DNA of 64,000 nucleotides from Arthrobacter sp. NtRootA1 (GTDB lineage Bacteria > Actinomycetota > Actinomycetes > Actinomycetales > Micrococcaceae). Below the pieces are notes generated by a model. It was not told the origin of the DNA. It saw nothing but the letters and a program-made list of their open reading frames with translations, and made no database searches. The stretch lies in contig NZ_AP024630.1 in the NCBI RefSeq assembly GCF_019976975.1, positions 4,030,001 to 4,094,000 of the forward strand, given 5' to 3'. The first letter of the stretch is position 1; every line of letters starts with the position of its first letter. Below, in pieces: positions 1-8,561 of this stretch. A program made the position numbers and the translations under genes.

Positions 1-48
1 AGGGGACTTCAAATTACAGTGCTTGCCCCGGACGTATAGCCTTGCATC

Positions 49-1029
49 ATGAGTCACGCGCACCCCGAGAACTGGCCAGTACTGCTCGTCACCGGCGCCC
101 TCGATCCCGAACTCCTCAAGGACTTCAGGACCCTCGCAGCGGCCGCCGAGGAATCCGACGGCAACCCTCCCTTGTCTGAACAGACACTGGTCATGTTGCG
201 GGGCGTCGATGCGGGCGATCACTCCGTCCTGTCGCTTGCCCTTTATGCCCCTGATGAGGATTCGGATCCGGCGACCGGAGAAGATCTGGCGGGAATCGCC
301 GTCGTCGTTGAAGCGCCGGGCCCATCAGGAACAACGGGTGTCCTCGAATTGGCGGTCCACCCCGCCTACCGCAACCAAGGCGTAGCGGGCCGCCTGCTGG
401 AAGCGCTGGAAGGCAAACGCGGTTTTGACGGCTTGAGTGCCTGGTCCCACGGCAATCACGAGGCCGCGGCGGTGCTGGCCACTCGTTTTGGCTACGGTCC
501 CGTGCGGGAACTGTGGAAGATGCGGCTGATGACCTCCACGTCCGCACTGCCCGACGTTGGCCTTCCGGACGGGGTCTCATTACGTGCCTTCGTGCCGGGA
601 CAGGACGAGGACGCTTGGTTGGCAGCTAACCGCGCGGCCTTCTCGCATCATCCCGAGCAGGGCTCGATGACGCGCGCCGACCTTGAGGCCCGCAAGGCCG
701 AAGATTGGTTTGATCCGGCCGGCTTCCTCCTGGCCGTTAATGATGCCGGCGAACTACTGGGGTTCCACTGGACCAAGGTTCACCCGCGGCAGGGACCCCA
801 TCCCGCGATCGGCGAGGTTTACGTAGTGGGTGTGACGCCCGAGGCGCAGGGCCTGGGCTTGGGCAAGGCACTCACCGTGGCCGGAATCAGGCATCTGCAG
901 GACAAGGACCTGCACGCCGTCATGCTTTACGTCGACGCCGACAACCAGGCCGCCGTATCCCTATACCAGAAGCTTGGCTTTATCCGCTGGGACACCGATG
1001 TGATGTATGGACCTTTAACCAAGAATTAA
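49..1029 (+). CDS. mshD: Mycothiol synthase MshD
   Basis: The 326-residue protein is a tandem GNAT acetyltransferase. It is expected to acetylate the cysteinyl amine of Cys-GlcN-Ins with acetyl-CoA, the last step of mycothiol synthesis in the cytoplasm. Two acetyl-CoA-binding motifs are visible: VHPAYRNQGVAG from about residue 103 and VTPEAQGLGLGKAL from about residue 262. The two-domain layout and length fit the MshD family (about 300-315 residues). The ATG at 49 is the first in-frame start and leaves a short leader. It is separated from ppk1 by about 100 bp. The gene marks the host as a mycothiol-using actinobacterium. Confidence 0.93.
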   Translation: MSHAHPENWPVLLVTGALDPELLKDFRTLAAAAEESDGNPPLSEQTLVMLRGVDAGDHSVLSLALYAPDEDSDPATGEDLAGIAVVVEAPGPSGTTGVLELAVHPAYRNQGVAGRLLEALEGKRGFDGLSAWSHGNHEAAAVLATRFGYGPVRELWKMRLMTSTSALPDVGLPDGVSLRAFVPGQDEDAWLAANRAAFSHHPEQGSMTRADLEARKAEDWFDPAGFLLAVNDAGELLGFHWTKVHPRQGPHPAIGEVYVVGVTPEAQGLGLGKALTVAGIRHLQDKDLHAVMLYVDADNQAAVSLYQKLGFIRWDTDVMYGPLTKN

Positions 1030-1133
1030 CGTCAGCATCCCGCCGCAAGGAAAGCCCGGGACTTCTTGGATTCGGGCACTGGAATTGCTTGTAATGTGGG
1101 AGGAAACCCAGTCCTGAGCTTAGGAGAACCCCC

Positions 1134-3383
1134 ATGCAGCCGGACCCCGTCGGCACCGCCGGATCCACTTCGAAGGGCGCCACGCTGCCCCCACGCTTCG
1201 GATCATCGGAAGTTCCGGCTTCACGAGCCACCCAGGACCGCATTGACATCCCGGAATTTGCGCCGAGCCTGGAACCCGAAGGCGACATCACGCCGGACCG
1301 TTTCCTGGACCGTGAGCTCAGCTGGCTGGCGTTCAACTCCCGCGTTCTGGAACTCGCAGAGGATCCGGACCTCTTCCTCCTGGAACGCGTGAATTTCCTG
1401 TCGATCTTTGCCTCCAACCTCGATGAGTTCTTCATGGTCCGCGTTGCAGGTTTGAAGCGGCGCATTGCAACCGGACTGGCTGTTCCCTCCCCTGCAGGCT
1501 TGAGCCCGATCGAGGTGCTGGAGCAGATCGGTGAGGAGGCGCACAAGCTCCAGGAACGCCATGCACGTGTTTTCGCCGAACAGATCCGTCCTGCCCTGGC
1601 CTACGAGCACATCCACATCATGCACTGGAATGAATTGGATGAAGATGCCCGTCACCGGATCAGCATCATGTTCCAGGAGAAGGTCTTCCCGATCCTGACG
1701 CCGCTGGCCGTGGATCCTGCGCACCCCTTCCCCTACATTTCCGGCCTCTCACTGAACCTTGCGGTGATTGTCAGCAATCCGATCAGCGACAAGGAACTCT
1801 TCGCCCGTGTGAAGGTTCCGGACCAGCTGCCGCGCCTGATCTCCGTGGATGGCCCCCGTGCAGGTGCCATTCCAGGCCGTGTTGCCCGCTTCATTGCGTT
1901 GGAAGAAGTCATCGCAGTCCACCTGGACAAGCTCTTCCCCGGCATGGAAGTCCTGGAGCACCACACCTTCCGCGTCACCCGCAACGAGGACCTTGAGGTA
2001 GAAGAAGACGACGCCGAGAACCTCCTCCAGGCCTTGGAGAAGGAACTCCTTCGCCGCCGCTTCGGTCCTCCTGTGCGTCTGGAAGTCACCACGGACATCA
2101 ACCCGAACATCAAAGCGCTGCTCATCCGGGAACTCGGCGTTGAAGAGTCCGAGGTCTACTCCGTTCCGGCACCCCTGGATCTCCGTGGTCTCTCTGCGAT
2201 CAGCGCCATTGACCGCCCCGATCTCCACTACCCCAAGCATGTCCCGCACACGTCCAGGTATCTCAACGAATCCGAAACGTCCAAGGCGGCCAACGTATTT
2301 GCCGCCATGCGCCGCCGGGACATCCTGCTCCACCACCCGTACGACTCGTTCTCCACCTCCGTTCAGGCCTTCCTGGAGCAGGCTGCCGCGGACCCCAAAG
2401 TCCAGGCCATTAAACAGACCCTGTACAGGACGTCCGGCGACTCCCCCATCGTTGACGCGTTGATCGATGCGGCCGAGGCCGGCAAACAGGTCCTTGCCTT
2501 GGTGGAGATCAAGGCCCGCTTTGATGAGCAGGCAAACATCTCCTGGGCCCGGAAGCTGGAACAGGCAGGCGTGCACGTTGTGTACGGCATTGTGGGCCTG
2601 AAGACCCACTGCAAGTTGTCCCTGGTGGTTCGGCAGGAAGTGGACGGCCTGCGCCGCTACTGCCACATTGGTACCGGCAACTACCACCCTCGGACCGCCC
2701 GCTACTATGAGGACCTCGGCTTGCTTACGGCGAACGAGCAAGTGGGCGAAGACCTGTCCAAGCTCTTCAACCAGCTCTCCGGTTACGCGCCGAAGTCCAC
2801 GTTCAAACGCCTGCTCGTAGCGCCGCGTTCCGTGCGTGCCGGCCTGATCGAAAGAATCGAAGCGGAAATCCGCAACGCCCGCGCCGGCGTTCCTGCCCGC
2901 GTCCAGATCAAGGTCAATTCCATGGTGGACGAAGCCATCATCGACGCCCTCTACCGCGCCTCACAGGCCGGTGTGAAGGTGGACGTGGTGGTCCGTGGCA
3001 TCTGCTCCCTCCGGCCGGGCGTACCGGGCCTGAGCGAAAACATCACGGTCCGCTCCATCCTCGGCCGGTTCCTGGAGCACTCCCGCGTCTTTGCTTTTGC
3101 AAACGGTGGAGATCCTGTGGTCTACATCGGATCCGCAGACATGATGCACCGCAACCTGGACCGGCGTGTTGAGGCGCTCGTCCAGTTGGCCAGCAAGGAA
3201 GACACCGCGACGGTCGTGGACCTCATGAACCGTTACGTAGACGACGGAACCGCGAGTTGGCACTTGGACAACCAAGGTCATTGGACCAGGCACCACCTTG
3301 ACGAGGACGGAAAGCCTCTGTTGGACATGCAGTCTTGGCTCCTTGCATCCCGGTCACGCCAGCGGGCTGCGGCCCGGCGGTAA
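1134..3383 (+). CDS. ppk: Polyphosphate kinase 1
   Basis: The 749-residue protein matches PPK1, which reversibly moves the gamma phosphate of ATP onto polyphosphate chains. The domain order is N-terminal helical domain (about 50-155), head domain (about 165-345), then two PLD-like catalytic domains. The HxK catalytic motif lies in LKTHCKL, with the His at about 492, the expected phosphorylated residue. The conserved YCHIGTGNYH stretch follows. The first 45 residues are a low-complexity extension that is variable in the family. The stop is 9 bp before the TTG start of the Nudix/phosphatase gene, so the two are probably cotranscribed, as ppk1-mutT1 are in Mycobacterium tuberculosis. Confidence 0.95.
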   Translation: MQPDPVGTAGSTSKGATLPPRFGSSEVPASRATQDRIDIPEFAPSLEPEGDITPDRFLDRELSWLAFNSRVLELAEDPDLFLLERVNFLSIFASNLDEFFMVRVAGLKRRIATGLAVPSPAGLSPIEVLEQIGEEAHKLQERHARVFAEQIRPALAYEHIHIMHWNELDEDARHRISIMFQEKVFPILTPLAVDPAHPFPYISGLSLNLAVIVSNPISDKELFARVKVPDQLPRLISVDGPRAGAIPGRVARFIALEEVIAVHLDKLFPGMEVLEHHTFRVTRNEDLEVEEDDAENLLQALEKELLRRRFGPPVRLEVTTDINPNIKALLIRELGVEESEVYSVPAPLDLRGLSAISAIDRPDLHYPKHVPHTSRYLNESETSKAANVFAAMRRRDILLHHPYDSFSTSVQAFLEQAAADPKVQAIKQTLYRTSGDSPIVDALIDAAEAGKQVLALVEIKARFDEQANISWARKLEQAGVHVVYGIVGLKTHCKLSLVVRQEVDGLRRYCHIGTGNYHPRTARYYEDLGLLTANEQVGEDLSKLFNQLSGYAPKSTFKRLLVAPRSVRAGLIERIEAEIRNARAGVPARVQIKVNSMVDEAIIDALYRASQAGVKVDVVVRGICSLRPGVPGLSENITVRSILGRFLEHSRVFAFANGGDPVVYIGSADMMHRNLDRRVEALVQLASKEDTATVVDLMNRYVDDGTASWHLDNQGHWTRHHLDEDGKPLLDMQSWLLASRSRQRAAARR

Positions 3384-3392
3384 GGGAACGAG

Positions 3393-4361
3393 TTGAAAAG
3401 CGATACCCCCGTGGCGGATCAAACGGACCACCCCGGTGAACGGGTGGCCGTTGTTGCGGCCGGTGCCATTCCTTGGCGCGTTCAGAAGGGCGCCCTTGAG
3501 GTGCTCCTGATCCACAGGCCCCGCTACGACGATTGGTCCTGGCCCAAAGGAAAGCTCGACGACGGCGAAACAGTTCCGCAGTGTGCCGTCCGTGAAGTGC
3601 ATGAAGAGATCGGCCTCAATAGTTGGCTCGGCTTGCCCTTGCCGCCCATTCATTACCACGTCAGTGCCGGCCTGAAAGTTGTGCACTACTGGGCCATGCG
3701 GGTCAACGGCGAACAGCTCAGGCCCGACGGCAAGGAAGTAGACAGCGTCATGTGGTGCAGCCCGGACAGGGCTGCATCCTTCCTCAGCAACCCCACGGAT
3801 GTGGAGCCCCTCGAGTACCTCGAGAAGGCTCATATCCGGGGCGAACTCGATACGTGGCCGCTCGTACTGATCCGCCATGCAAAGGCAAAGCCCAGGTCCT
3901 CATGGACCAAGGCTGAGGGCGAGCGTCCGCTGGCCGCCAGCGGACAACGCCAGGCTGCTGCCGTCCGGCGCCTGTTGGAAGTGTGGAAGCCGCAACGGAT
4001 AGTTACCAGCCCGTGGACCCGTTGCGTAGCAACCATTGCCCCCTATGCGAAGGCAAGTGGAGCGAAGGTAAAGCTGGTTGAAGCCCTCACCGAGCACAAC
4101 CACAACCGGTCACCAAAGAAAACGGCGGCTACAGTGGAGGCCCTGTTCGATAAGCAGGTGCCAATCGCTGTGTGCACCCATCGCCCGGCGTTGCCCACCG
4201 TGCTGAACCAACTGGGCCAGCACATGTCGGCCGCCTTGCGGGGCTTGCTGCCAACGTCCGATCCGTTCCTTTCTCCGGGCGAGGTCATCGTCTGCCAGGT
4301 GGCGCGTGGCTCTGAACGGAAGATTGTGTCCGTGGAACAGGTCAAACCTTTCGACGACTAG
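3393..4361 (+). CDS. mutT1: MutT1-like Nudix hydrolase with histidine phosphatase domain
   Basis: The 322-residue fusion has a Nudix hydrolase domain at the N-terminus and a histidine (phosphoglycerate-mutase-type) phosphatase domain at the C-terminus. The Nudix box runs from G53 to L75 (GX5EX7REVXEEXGL form). The phosphatase signature RHAKAK starts at R161 with the catalytic His at 162. Mycobacterial MutT1 with this fusion cleans 8-oxo-dGTP and dinucleoside polyphosphates. The start is TTG at 3393 after GGGAACG, 9 bp behind ppk. Polyphosphate and nucleotide housekeeping are therefore coupled. Substrate preference is inferred from the family. Confidence 0.9.
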   Translation: MKSDTPVADQTDHPGERVAVVAAGAIPWRVQKGALEVLLIHRPRYDDWSWPKGKLDDGETVPQCAVREVHEEIGLNSWLGLPLPPIHYHVSAGLKVVHYWAMRVNGEQLRPDGKEVDSVMWCSPDRAASFLSNPTDVEPLEYLEKAHIRGELDTWPLVLIRHAKAKPRSSWTKAEGERPLAASGQRQAAAVRRLLEVWKPQRIVTSPWTRCVATIAPYAKASGAKVKLVEALTEHNHNRSPKKTAATVEALFDKQVPIAVCTHRPALPTVLNQLGQHMSAALRGLLPTSDPFLSPGEVIVCQVARGSERKIVSVEQVKPFDD

Positions 4362-4365
4362 TGGC

Positions 4366-4408
4366 GACGCTCCCGGCGGCGATCCGGGGATCTGCCGCGG
4401 GGAGCGTC
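4366..4408 (+). terminator. Possible hairpin after mutT1-like gene
   Basis: GACGCTCCC at 4366-4374 is complementary to GGGAGCGTC at 4400-4408, with a further GC-rich pairing between them. There is no T-run, so if it ends transcription it is not a classical intrinsic terminator. It separates the ppk-mutT1 unit from thyA. Confidence 0.4.
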
Positions 4409-4505
4409 ACGCGCGCCTACAAGGAGCTTGGGCAGCCGGCGTCGGTGATGAGACACTCATCGATCTACTGAGGGTCCGCATGGTCGAAACCAGTAAGCTG
4501 GACTC

Positions 4506-5309
4506 GTGAGCATCCCCACCCCGTATGAAGACCTCCTGCGCGACGTCATGGCCAACGGCACGCATAAGTCGGACCGCACCGGAACCGGAACGCGAAGCGT
4601 TTTCGGCCGTCAATTGCGCTTCGACCTCGCCGAAAGCTTCCCGCTCATCACCACCAAGCGGGTCCACTTCAAATCAGTGGCAGTGGAGCTCCTCTGGTTC
4701 CTTCGCGGCGATTCGAACGTGAAGTGGATGCAGGACCAAGGTGTTTCCATCTGGGACGAATGGGCGGATGCCGACGGCGAACTCGGCCCCGTGTACGGTG
4801 TGCAGTGGCGCAGCTGGCCCACGCCCGACGGTGGGCACATCGACCAAATCTCCGAGCTCATGGCCAACCTGGCGGCCAACCCGGATTCCCGGCGACACAT
4901 CGTCTCCGCCTGGAACGTCGCCGAGCTCAAGGACATGGCACTGCCGCCCTGCCATGCGTTCTTCCAGTTCTATGTAGCCGATGGCAAGTTGTCCTGCCAG
5001 CTGTACCAGCGCTCCGCGGACACTTTCCTGGGAGTCCCGTTCAACATCGCCTCCTACGCTTTGCTGACGTGCATGGTCGCCCAGCAGCTGGGCCTTGAGC
5101 CTGGCGAGTTTGTCTGGACAGGCGGTGACGTCCATATTTACGACAACCACGTGGAGCAAGTCGCCGAGCAGCTCACCCGTGAACCGTACGAGTATCCGCA
5201 GCTGAAAATCCTGCGCAAACCGGACTCTATCTTCGACTACACCTTGGACGACTTCCAAGTTGTGGGATATCGGCACCACCCCACCATCAAGGCGCCGATC
5301 GCCGTATGA
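4506..5309 (+). CDS. thyA: Thymidylate synthase
   Basis: The 267-residue protein is a classical ThyA. It methylates dUMP to dTMP with methylene-tetrahydrofolate and releases dihydrofolate. The nucleophile Cys is at about 149 in PPCHAFFQFYV. The conserved QLYQRSADTFLGVPFNIASY stretch follows. The GTG start at 4506 gives the usual MSIPTPYEDLLRDV N-terminus with no clear ribosome site. The stop overlaps the folA start by 4 nt (ATGA), so the enzyme that makes dihydrofolate is translationally coupled to the one that recycles it. Confidence 0.96.
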   Translation: MSIPTPYEDLLRDVMANGTHKSDRTGTGTRSVFGRQLRFDLAESFPLITTKRVHFKSVAVELLWFLRGDSNVKWMQDQGVSIWDEWADADGELGPVYGVQWRSWPTPDGGHIDQISELMANLAANPDSRRHIVSAWNVAELKDMALPPCHAFFQFYVADGKLSCQLYQRSADTFLGVPFNIASYALLTCMVAQQLGLEPGEFVWTGGDVHIYDNHVEQVAEQLTREPYEYPQLKILRKPDSIFDYTLDDFQVVGYRHHPTIKAPIAV

Positions 5310-5905
5310 GCACTCCCCCGTCCGAGAATCCTTCCCAGCTTCCCGGTGTTATCTTCACTCAGGAAACCGCGGCCAAGATGACCGGCATCGGCATGATCTG
5401 GGCCCAGACCAAATCCGGCGTGATTGGCAAGGACGGCTCCATGCCGTGGCACCTCCCCGAGGACCTCAAGCACTTCAGCCAACTGACCACGGGACACCCC
5501 GTCATCATGGGCCGCAAGACCTGGGAATCGTTCCCGGACAAGTACCGACCCCTGCCTGGGCGCACCAACATTGTGGTGACCCGCAACCCGGAGTGGGCTT
5601 CCACGCCCGAGGCCGAGGGCGCCGTCGTGGTTTCCTCGTTGGACGCAGCCCTGCTGGAATCCCAGTTCGCACCCGGTGGCCAGAAGGTTTGGATCATCGG
5701 CGGCGGCCAGATCTTTGAACAGTCGATGGGAATTGCCAACGTTGCCGTCGTCACCATCATCGATGCCGACCTCGACGGCGATACCTTCGCGCCTGAACTC
5801 GGCGACGACTGGACCTTTGATATTGCCGCGCCGCCCGAAGGCTGGCTGGCCGCCAAGAACGGCACACAATACCGGTTCACCACGTGGCGCCGGACGGAAA
5901 ACTAG
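5306..5905 (+). CDS. folA: Dihydrofolate reductase
   Basis: The protein reduces dihydrofolate to tetrahydrofolate with NADPH. The DHFR core starts near residue 28 (GMIWAQTKSGVIGKDG, then MPWHLPEDLKHFS) and carries the NADPH loop motif PVIMGRKTWESFP. From 5306 the product is 199 residues, with about 24 residues ahead of the usual DHFR start. An internal ATG at 5378 would give the standard length. The ATGA overlap with thyA favours 5306. It is the second gene of a thyA-folA pair. Confidence 0.94.
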   Translation: MSTPPSENPSQLPGVIFTQETAAKMTGIGMIWAQTKSGVIGKDGSMPWHLPEDLKHFSQLTTGHPVIMGRKTWESFPDKYRPLPGRTNIVVTRNPEWASTPEAEGAVVVSSLDAALLESQFAPGGQKVWIIGGGQIFEQSMGIANVAVVTIIDADLDGDTFAPELGDDWTFDIAAPPEGWLAAKNGTQYRFTTWRRTEN

Positions 5906-5916
5906 AAAACCAGGAC

Positions 5917-6147
5917 ATGCTCCACATGCTGAAGAAACCCGAAACATTGTTCGTGCTGGGATACATGCTGCTGCCGCTTTTCGCGCTGATCTCAGCCATT
6001 GTTGGACTGACCATGATTCTTGGCGGCAACCGCGTCGTCGGCATCATCGTCTTGATCGTGGTCACACAGGTCTTCACGTTCGGTGCGTTCTTTGCCTTGC
6101 GCAAGCGCAAAGCCGTCCTGCTGCAAGGGCCCGACGCCGGGAGCTAG
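5917..6147 (+). CDS. Small two-helix membrane protein
   Basis: From the ATG at 5917 this is a 76-residue protein with two transmembrane helices: about residues 10-33 (FVLGYMLLPLFALISAIVGL) and 37-58 (VVGIIVLIVVTQVFTFGAFF). A basic tail follows (RKRK). A second ATG at 5926 is also possible. It begins 11 bp after folA and probably shares its transcript. I recognise it only as a short conserved-looking Micrococcaceae protein and assign no function. Confidence 0.75.
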   Translation: MLHMLKKPETLFVLGYMLLPLFALISAIVGLTMILGGNRVVGIIVLIVVTQVFTFGAFFALRKRKAVLLQGPDAGS

Positions 6148-6253
6148 CCGCGGCGGTCGGCTGACGTGACCCTGGGGCGAGTGCCGGCGTCGTGCGTTGC
6201 GCGCGTGACGTAACCAACAGCGGCTCTCCGCCGCAAAAGTTTAGACTGGGTAA

Positions 6254-7396
6254 ATGACTACAGCAGCTAATCCGTCCGTAGGACTGGTCGGTTGGCGTGG
6301 CATGGTCGGCTCTGTCCTGATGCAGCGTATGCAGGACGAGAACGACTTCGCCAACATCAACCCGGTATTTTTCTCCACCTCGAACGCAGGAGGTGCCGCC
6401 CCTTCCTTTGCTGACGGGGCTGGCAAGCTCGAGGACGCGTTCGATATTGAGACGCTTGCCAAGCTGCCAATTATTGTTACCGCCCAGGGCGGTGACTACA
6501 CCAAGCAGGTTCACGGCGAACTCCGCAACCGCGGCTGGGATGGCCTCTGGATCGATGCTGCCTCCACACTGCGCATGAACGATGACTCGATCATCGTGCT
6601 GGATCCGATCAACCGCGACGTAATCGACGCCGGTCTGTCCGGCGGCGTGAAGGACTACATCGGCGGCAACTGTACGGTCTCCTGCATGCTCATGGGCCTT
6701 GGCGGACTGTTCAAGAACAACCTGGTCGAATGGGGCACCTCAATGACGTACCAGGCTGCCTCCGGTGGCGGCGCCCGCCACATGCGCGAGCTCCTGAACC
6801 AGTTCGGCACCCTCAACAACGAGGTAAGCAGCGAACTGCAGGATCCGGCCTCAGCCATCCTGGAGATCGACCACAAGGTCCTCGCCGCCCAGCGCACTGG
6901 CGTTGACGCCACCCAGTTTGGCGTTCCGCTGGCCGGTTCGCTCATTCCCTGGATCGATGCCGACCTCGGCAACGGCCAGTCCAAGGAAGAGTGGAAGGCA
7001 GGAGTGGAGACCAACAAGATCCTCGGAACGGGCAAGGGCACCGCGGGCAAGGACCACATCGCCATGGACGGCCTGTGCGTCCGCATCGGCGCCATGCGCT
7101 CCCACTCCCAGGCCCTCACGCTCAAGCTGCGTGAAGACCTGTCCGTCACGGAGATCGAGAACCTCCTGGCCAAGGACAACGAGTGGGCCAAGGTTGTTCC
7201 AAACACCAAGGAAGCCTCCATGGCGGACCTGACTCCTGTGGCTGCCTCCGGCACCCTGGACATTCCCGTTGGACGTATCCGCAAGCTGGAAATGGGTCCG
7301 GAGTACATCAGCGCCTTCACGGTGGGTGACCAGCTCCTTTGGGGTGCAGCTGAGCCGCTGCGCCGCATGCTGAACATCGTGACGGGCAAGCTCTAG
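6254..7396 (+). CDS. asd: Aspartate-semialdehyde dehydrogenase
   Basis: The 380-residue enzyme makes aspartate semialdehyde from aspartyl phosphate with NADPH. This is the branch point to lysine, diaminopimelate, threonine and methionine. The N-terminal GWRGMVGSVLMQRM nucleotide-binding motif, the active-site Cys at about 140 (GGNCTVS) and the YQAASGGGARHMRELL block are those of the Escherichia coli-type enzyme. It is not the shorter type usually paired with aspartokinase in Actinobacteria. It stands alone here, with no lysC nearby. A strong hairpin with a T-run follows. Confidence 0.94.
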   Translation: MTTAANPSVGLVGWRGMVGSVLMQRMQDENDFANINPVFFSTSNAGGAAPSFADGAGKLEDAFDIETLAKLPIIVTAQGGDYTKQVHGELRNRGWDGLWIDAASTLRMNDDSIIVLDPINRDVIDAGLSGGVKDYIGGNCTVSCMLMGLGGLFKNNLVEWGTSMTYQAASGGGARHMRELLNQFGTLNNEVSSELQDPASAILEIDHKVLAAQRTGVDATQFGVPLAGSLIPWIDADLGNGQSKEEWKAGVETNKILGTGKGTAGKDHIAMDGLCVRIGAMRSHSQALTLKLREDLSVTEIENLLAKDNEWAKVVPNTKEASMADLTPVAASGTLDIPVGRIRKLEMGPEYISAFTVGDQLLWGAAEPLRRMLNIVTGKL

Positions 7397-7419
7397 GCCC
7401 TGTCCGCGCTGTTTCGTCG

Positions 7420-8433
7420 TCAACCCGCTGTTCTGTTGCTGCCCAGCAACGGAACAGCGGGTTTTCCACGCTTAAGGGGTGTCTCGGCAAGTGCCTGCCT
7501 GAGATTCCGGTCAACGTCCCACGGGCGGCTGAGATCATCCCATTCGATGCGGACCACTTTCCAACCCTGAGCCTGGAGTGCCTTCTCCCGGCGTCGCTCC
7601 TGAAAGAGCACCTCATCGGTTGGTGCGTAATCGAAGTACTTGGCCCGGCCGTCAAATTCCAAAATCACCTTGTTTTCCGGCCAGCCGAAGTCTCCTCGGT
7701 ACCGACCGAGGGGTGTATCGACTTCGAGCTGAAGCACCGCTCCGTGGATCCCCAATTTGCTCAGGAGTGCGCGCGTCCGGGTTTCTCCCACGGATTCCGA
7801 ACGTGCATCCATTGCGTCGAGAACCCGTCGCAAGCGTCGTGCACCTCTTGTGATTTTGCCAGTGTCCACATAGTCATGCATCAAAAGCGGATCAGCGCCC
7901 CTGCGAACAGCTTGGTCTGCGATCACCAATGCCCGTTCAAAATCCAGGGTCCGTGCACAGTCCACAACAGTGCGCTCAAGGCTCGTAACTTTGACGGGTC
8001 GTCGCCACGGCGCCTGCAGCTCAACGATCTCCGCGGACTCCAGTGGAGCACCGTGCGCCGATACATCTTCCCCGGAACTCGCCTGAGCTGGCCAAAACGG
8101 CGTGGTGACGTGCACCAGTGGGCCACCATCCCAGGGTGAGCACCCATGTAGTCGCGCGGCACTCAGATGGCTGTAGATGCTCGCGACGCGTGACCCGCTC
8201 TGATGTGCCTGGATCCTCAGCATGTCCTGCTCCCAAGGACTTCGTCCGCGCCAGTCAGCGGCACGGGCATACACGCCGCGTCTTAGCCTGATCAGCTTTC
8301 CCGATCGCACACCCGCCGTAAGCACCCGGTCGCCGAGACCACTCTCGGCGAGATCCGCTGTCACGGCGATGATGTTATCCGGCCAGTTCCCGGCGATCAG
8401 GGCGTCAAGTTTTTGTGGTTTCATGGGGTCCAT
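7420..8433 (-). CDS. AbiEi-like winged-helix plus DUF559 (Vsr-like) nuclease-fold protein
   Basis: The 337-residue protein has the layout of a large, uncharacterised actinobacterial family. An N-terminal winged helix resembling AbiEi antitoxins (about 20-60, LRRGVYARAADW) is followed by a middle domain (about 80-200). A C-terminal DUF559/Vsr-like endonuclease fold comes last. Candidate active-site residues are E217 (ESVGETRTRALL), D248 (YRGDFGW), E259 and D261 (VILEFDGRAKYFD), with KVVRIEWDDL closing the fold. No AbiEii-type nucleotidyltransferase toxin lies beside it, so it is not a recognisable toxin-antitoxin pair. Its 5' side faces a tandem hairpin-repeat array and its 3' end overlaps the asd terminator. 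The function is unknown; DNA binding or cleavage is inferred. Confidence 0.85.
   Translation of the reverse strand: MDPMKPQKLDALIAGNWPDNIIAVTADLAESGLGDRVLTAGVRSGKLIRLRRGVYARAADWRGRSPWEQDMLRIQAHQSGSRVASIYSHLSAARLHGCSPWDGGPLVHVTTPFWPAQASSGEDVSAHGAPLESAEIVELQAPWRRPVKVTSLERTVVDCARTLDFERALVIADQAVRRGADPLLMHDYVDTGKITRGARRLRRVLDAMDARSESVGETRTRALLSKLGIHGAVLQLEVDTPLGRYRGDFGWPENKVILEFDGRAKYFDYAPTDEVLFQERRREKALQAQGWKVVRIEWDDLSRPWDVDRNLRQALAETPLKRGKPAVPLLGSNRTAG
7422..7463 (+). terminator. Intrinsic terminator of asd
   Basis: AACCCGCTGTTC (7422-7433) pairs with GAACAGCGGGTT (7452-7463). Inside it GTTGCTG pairs with CAGCAAC, and a TTTT run follows to 7465. It also encodes the last residues of the convergent DUF559 gene, whose stop codon is at 7420-7422. 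Confidence 0.85.
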
Positions 8434-8561
8434 CGTGCGTCTGCCGTGGGCCTCGCGGACAGCCCTTCAAGGGCGTATGTGGACAACTACGGCCTGTCGG
8501 CCCTGGACACTCCAAGCCGCAGCTGTCAGCACAGCCCTGCCCTGTCGATGCCCTGCCACCT

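Noticed and set aside
1749..2741. 330-residue minus-strand frame inside ppk
   Set aside because: Lies wholly within a well-supported polyphosphate kinase gene and has no recognisable domain.
7420..8433. AbiE toxin-antitoxin system
   Set aside because: The AbiEi-like part is there but no AbiEii nucleotidyltransferase gene lies next to it.
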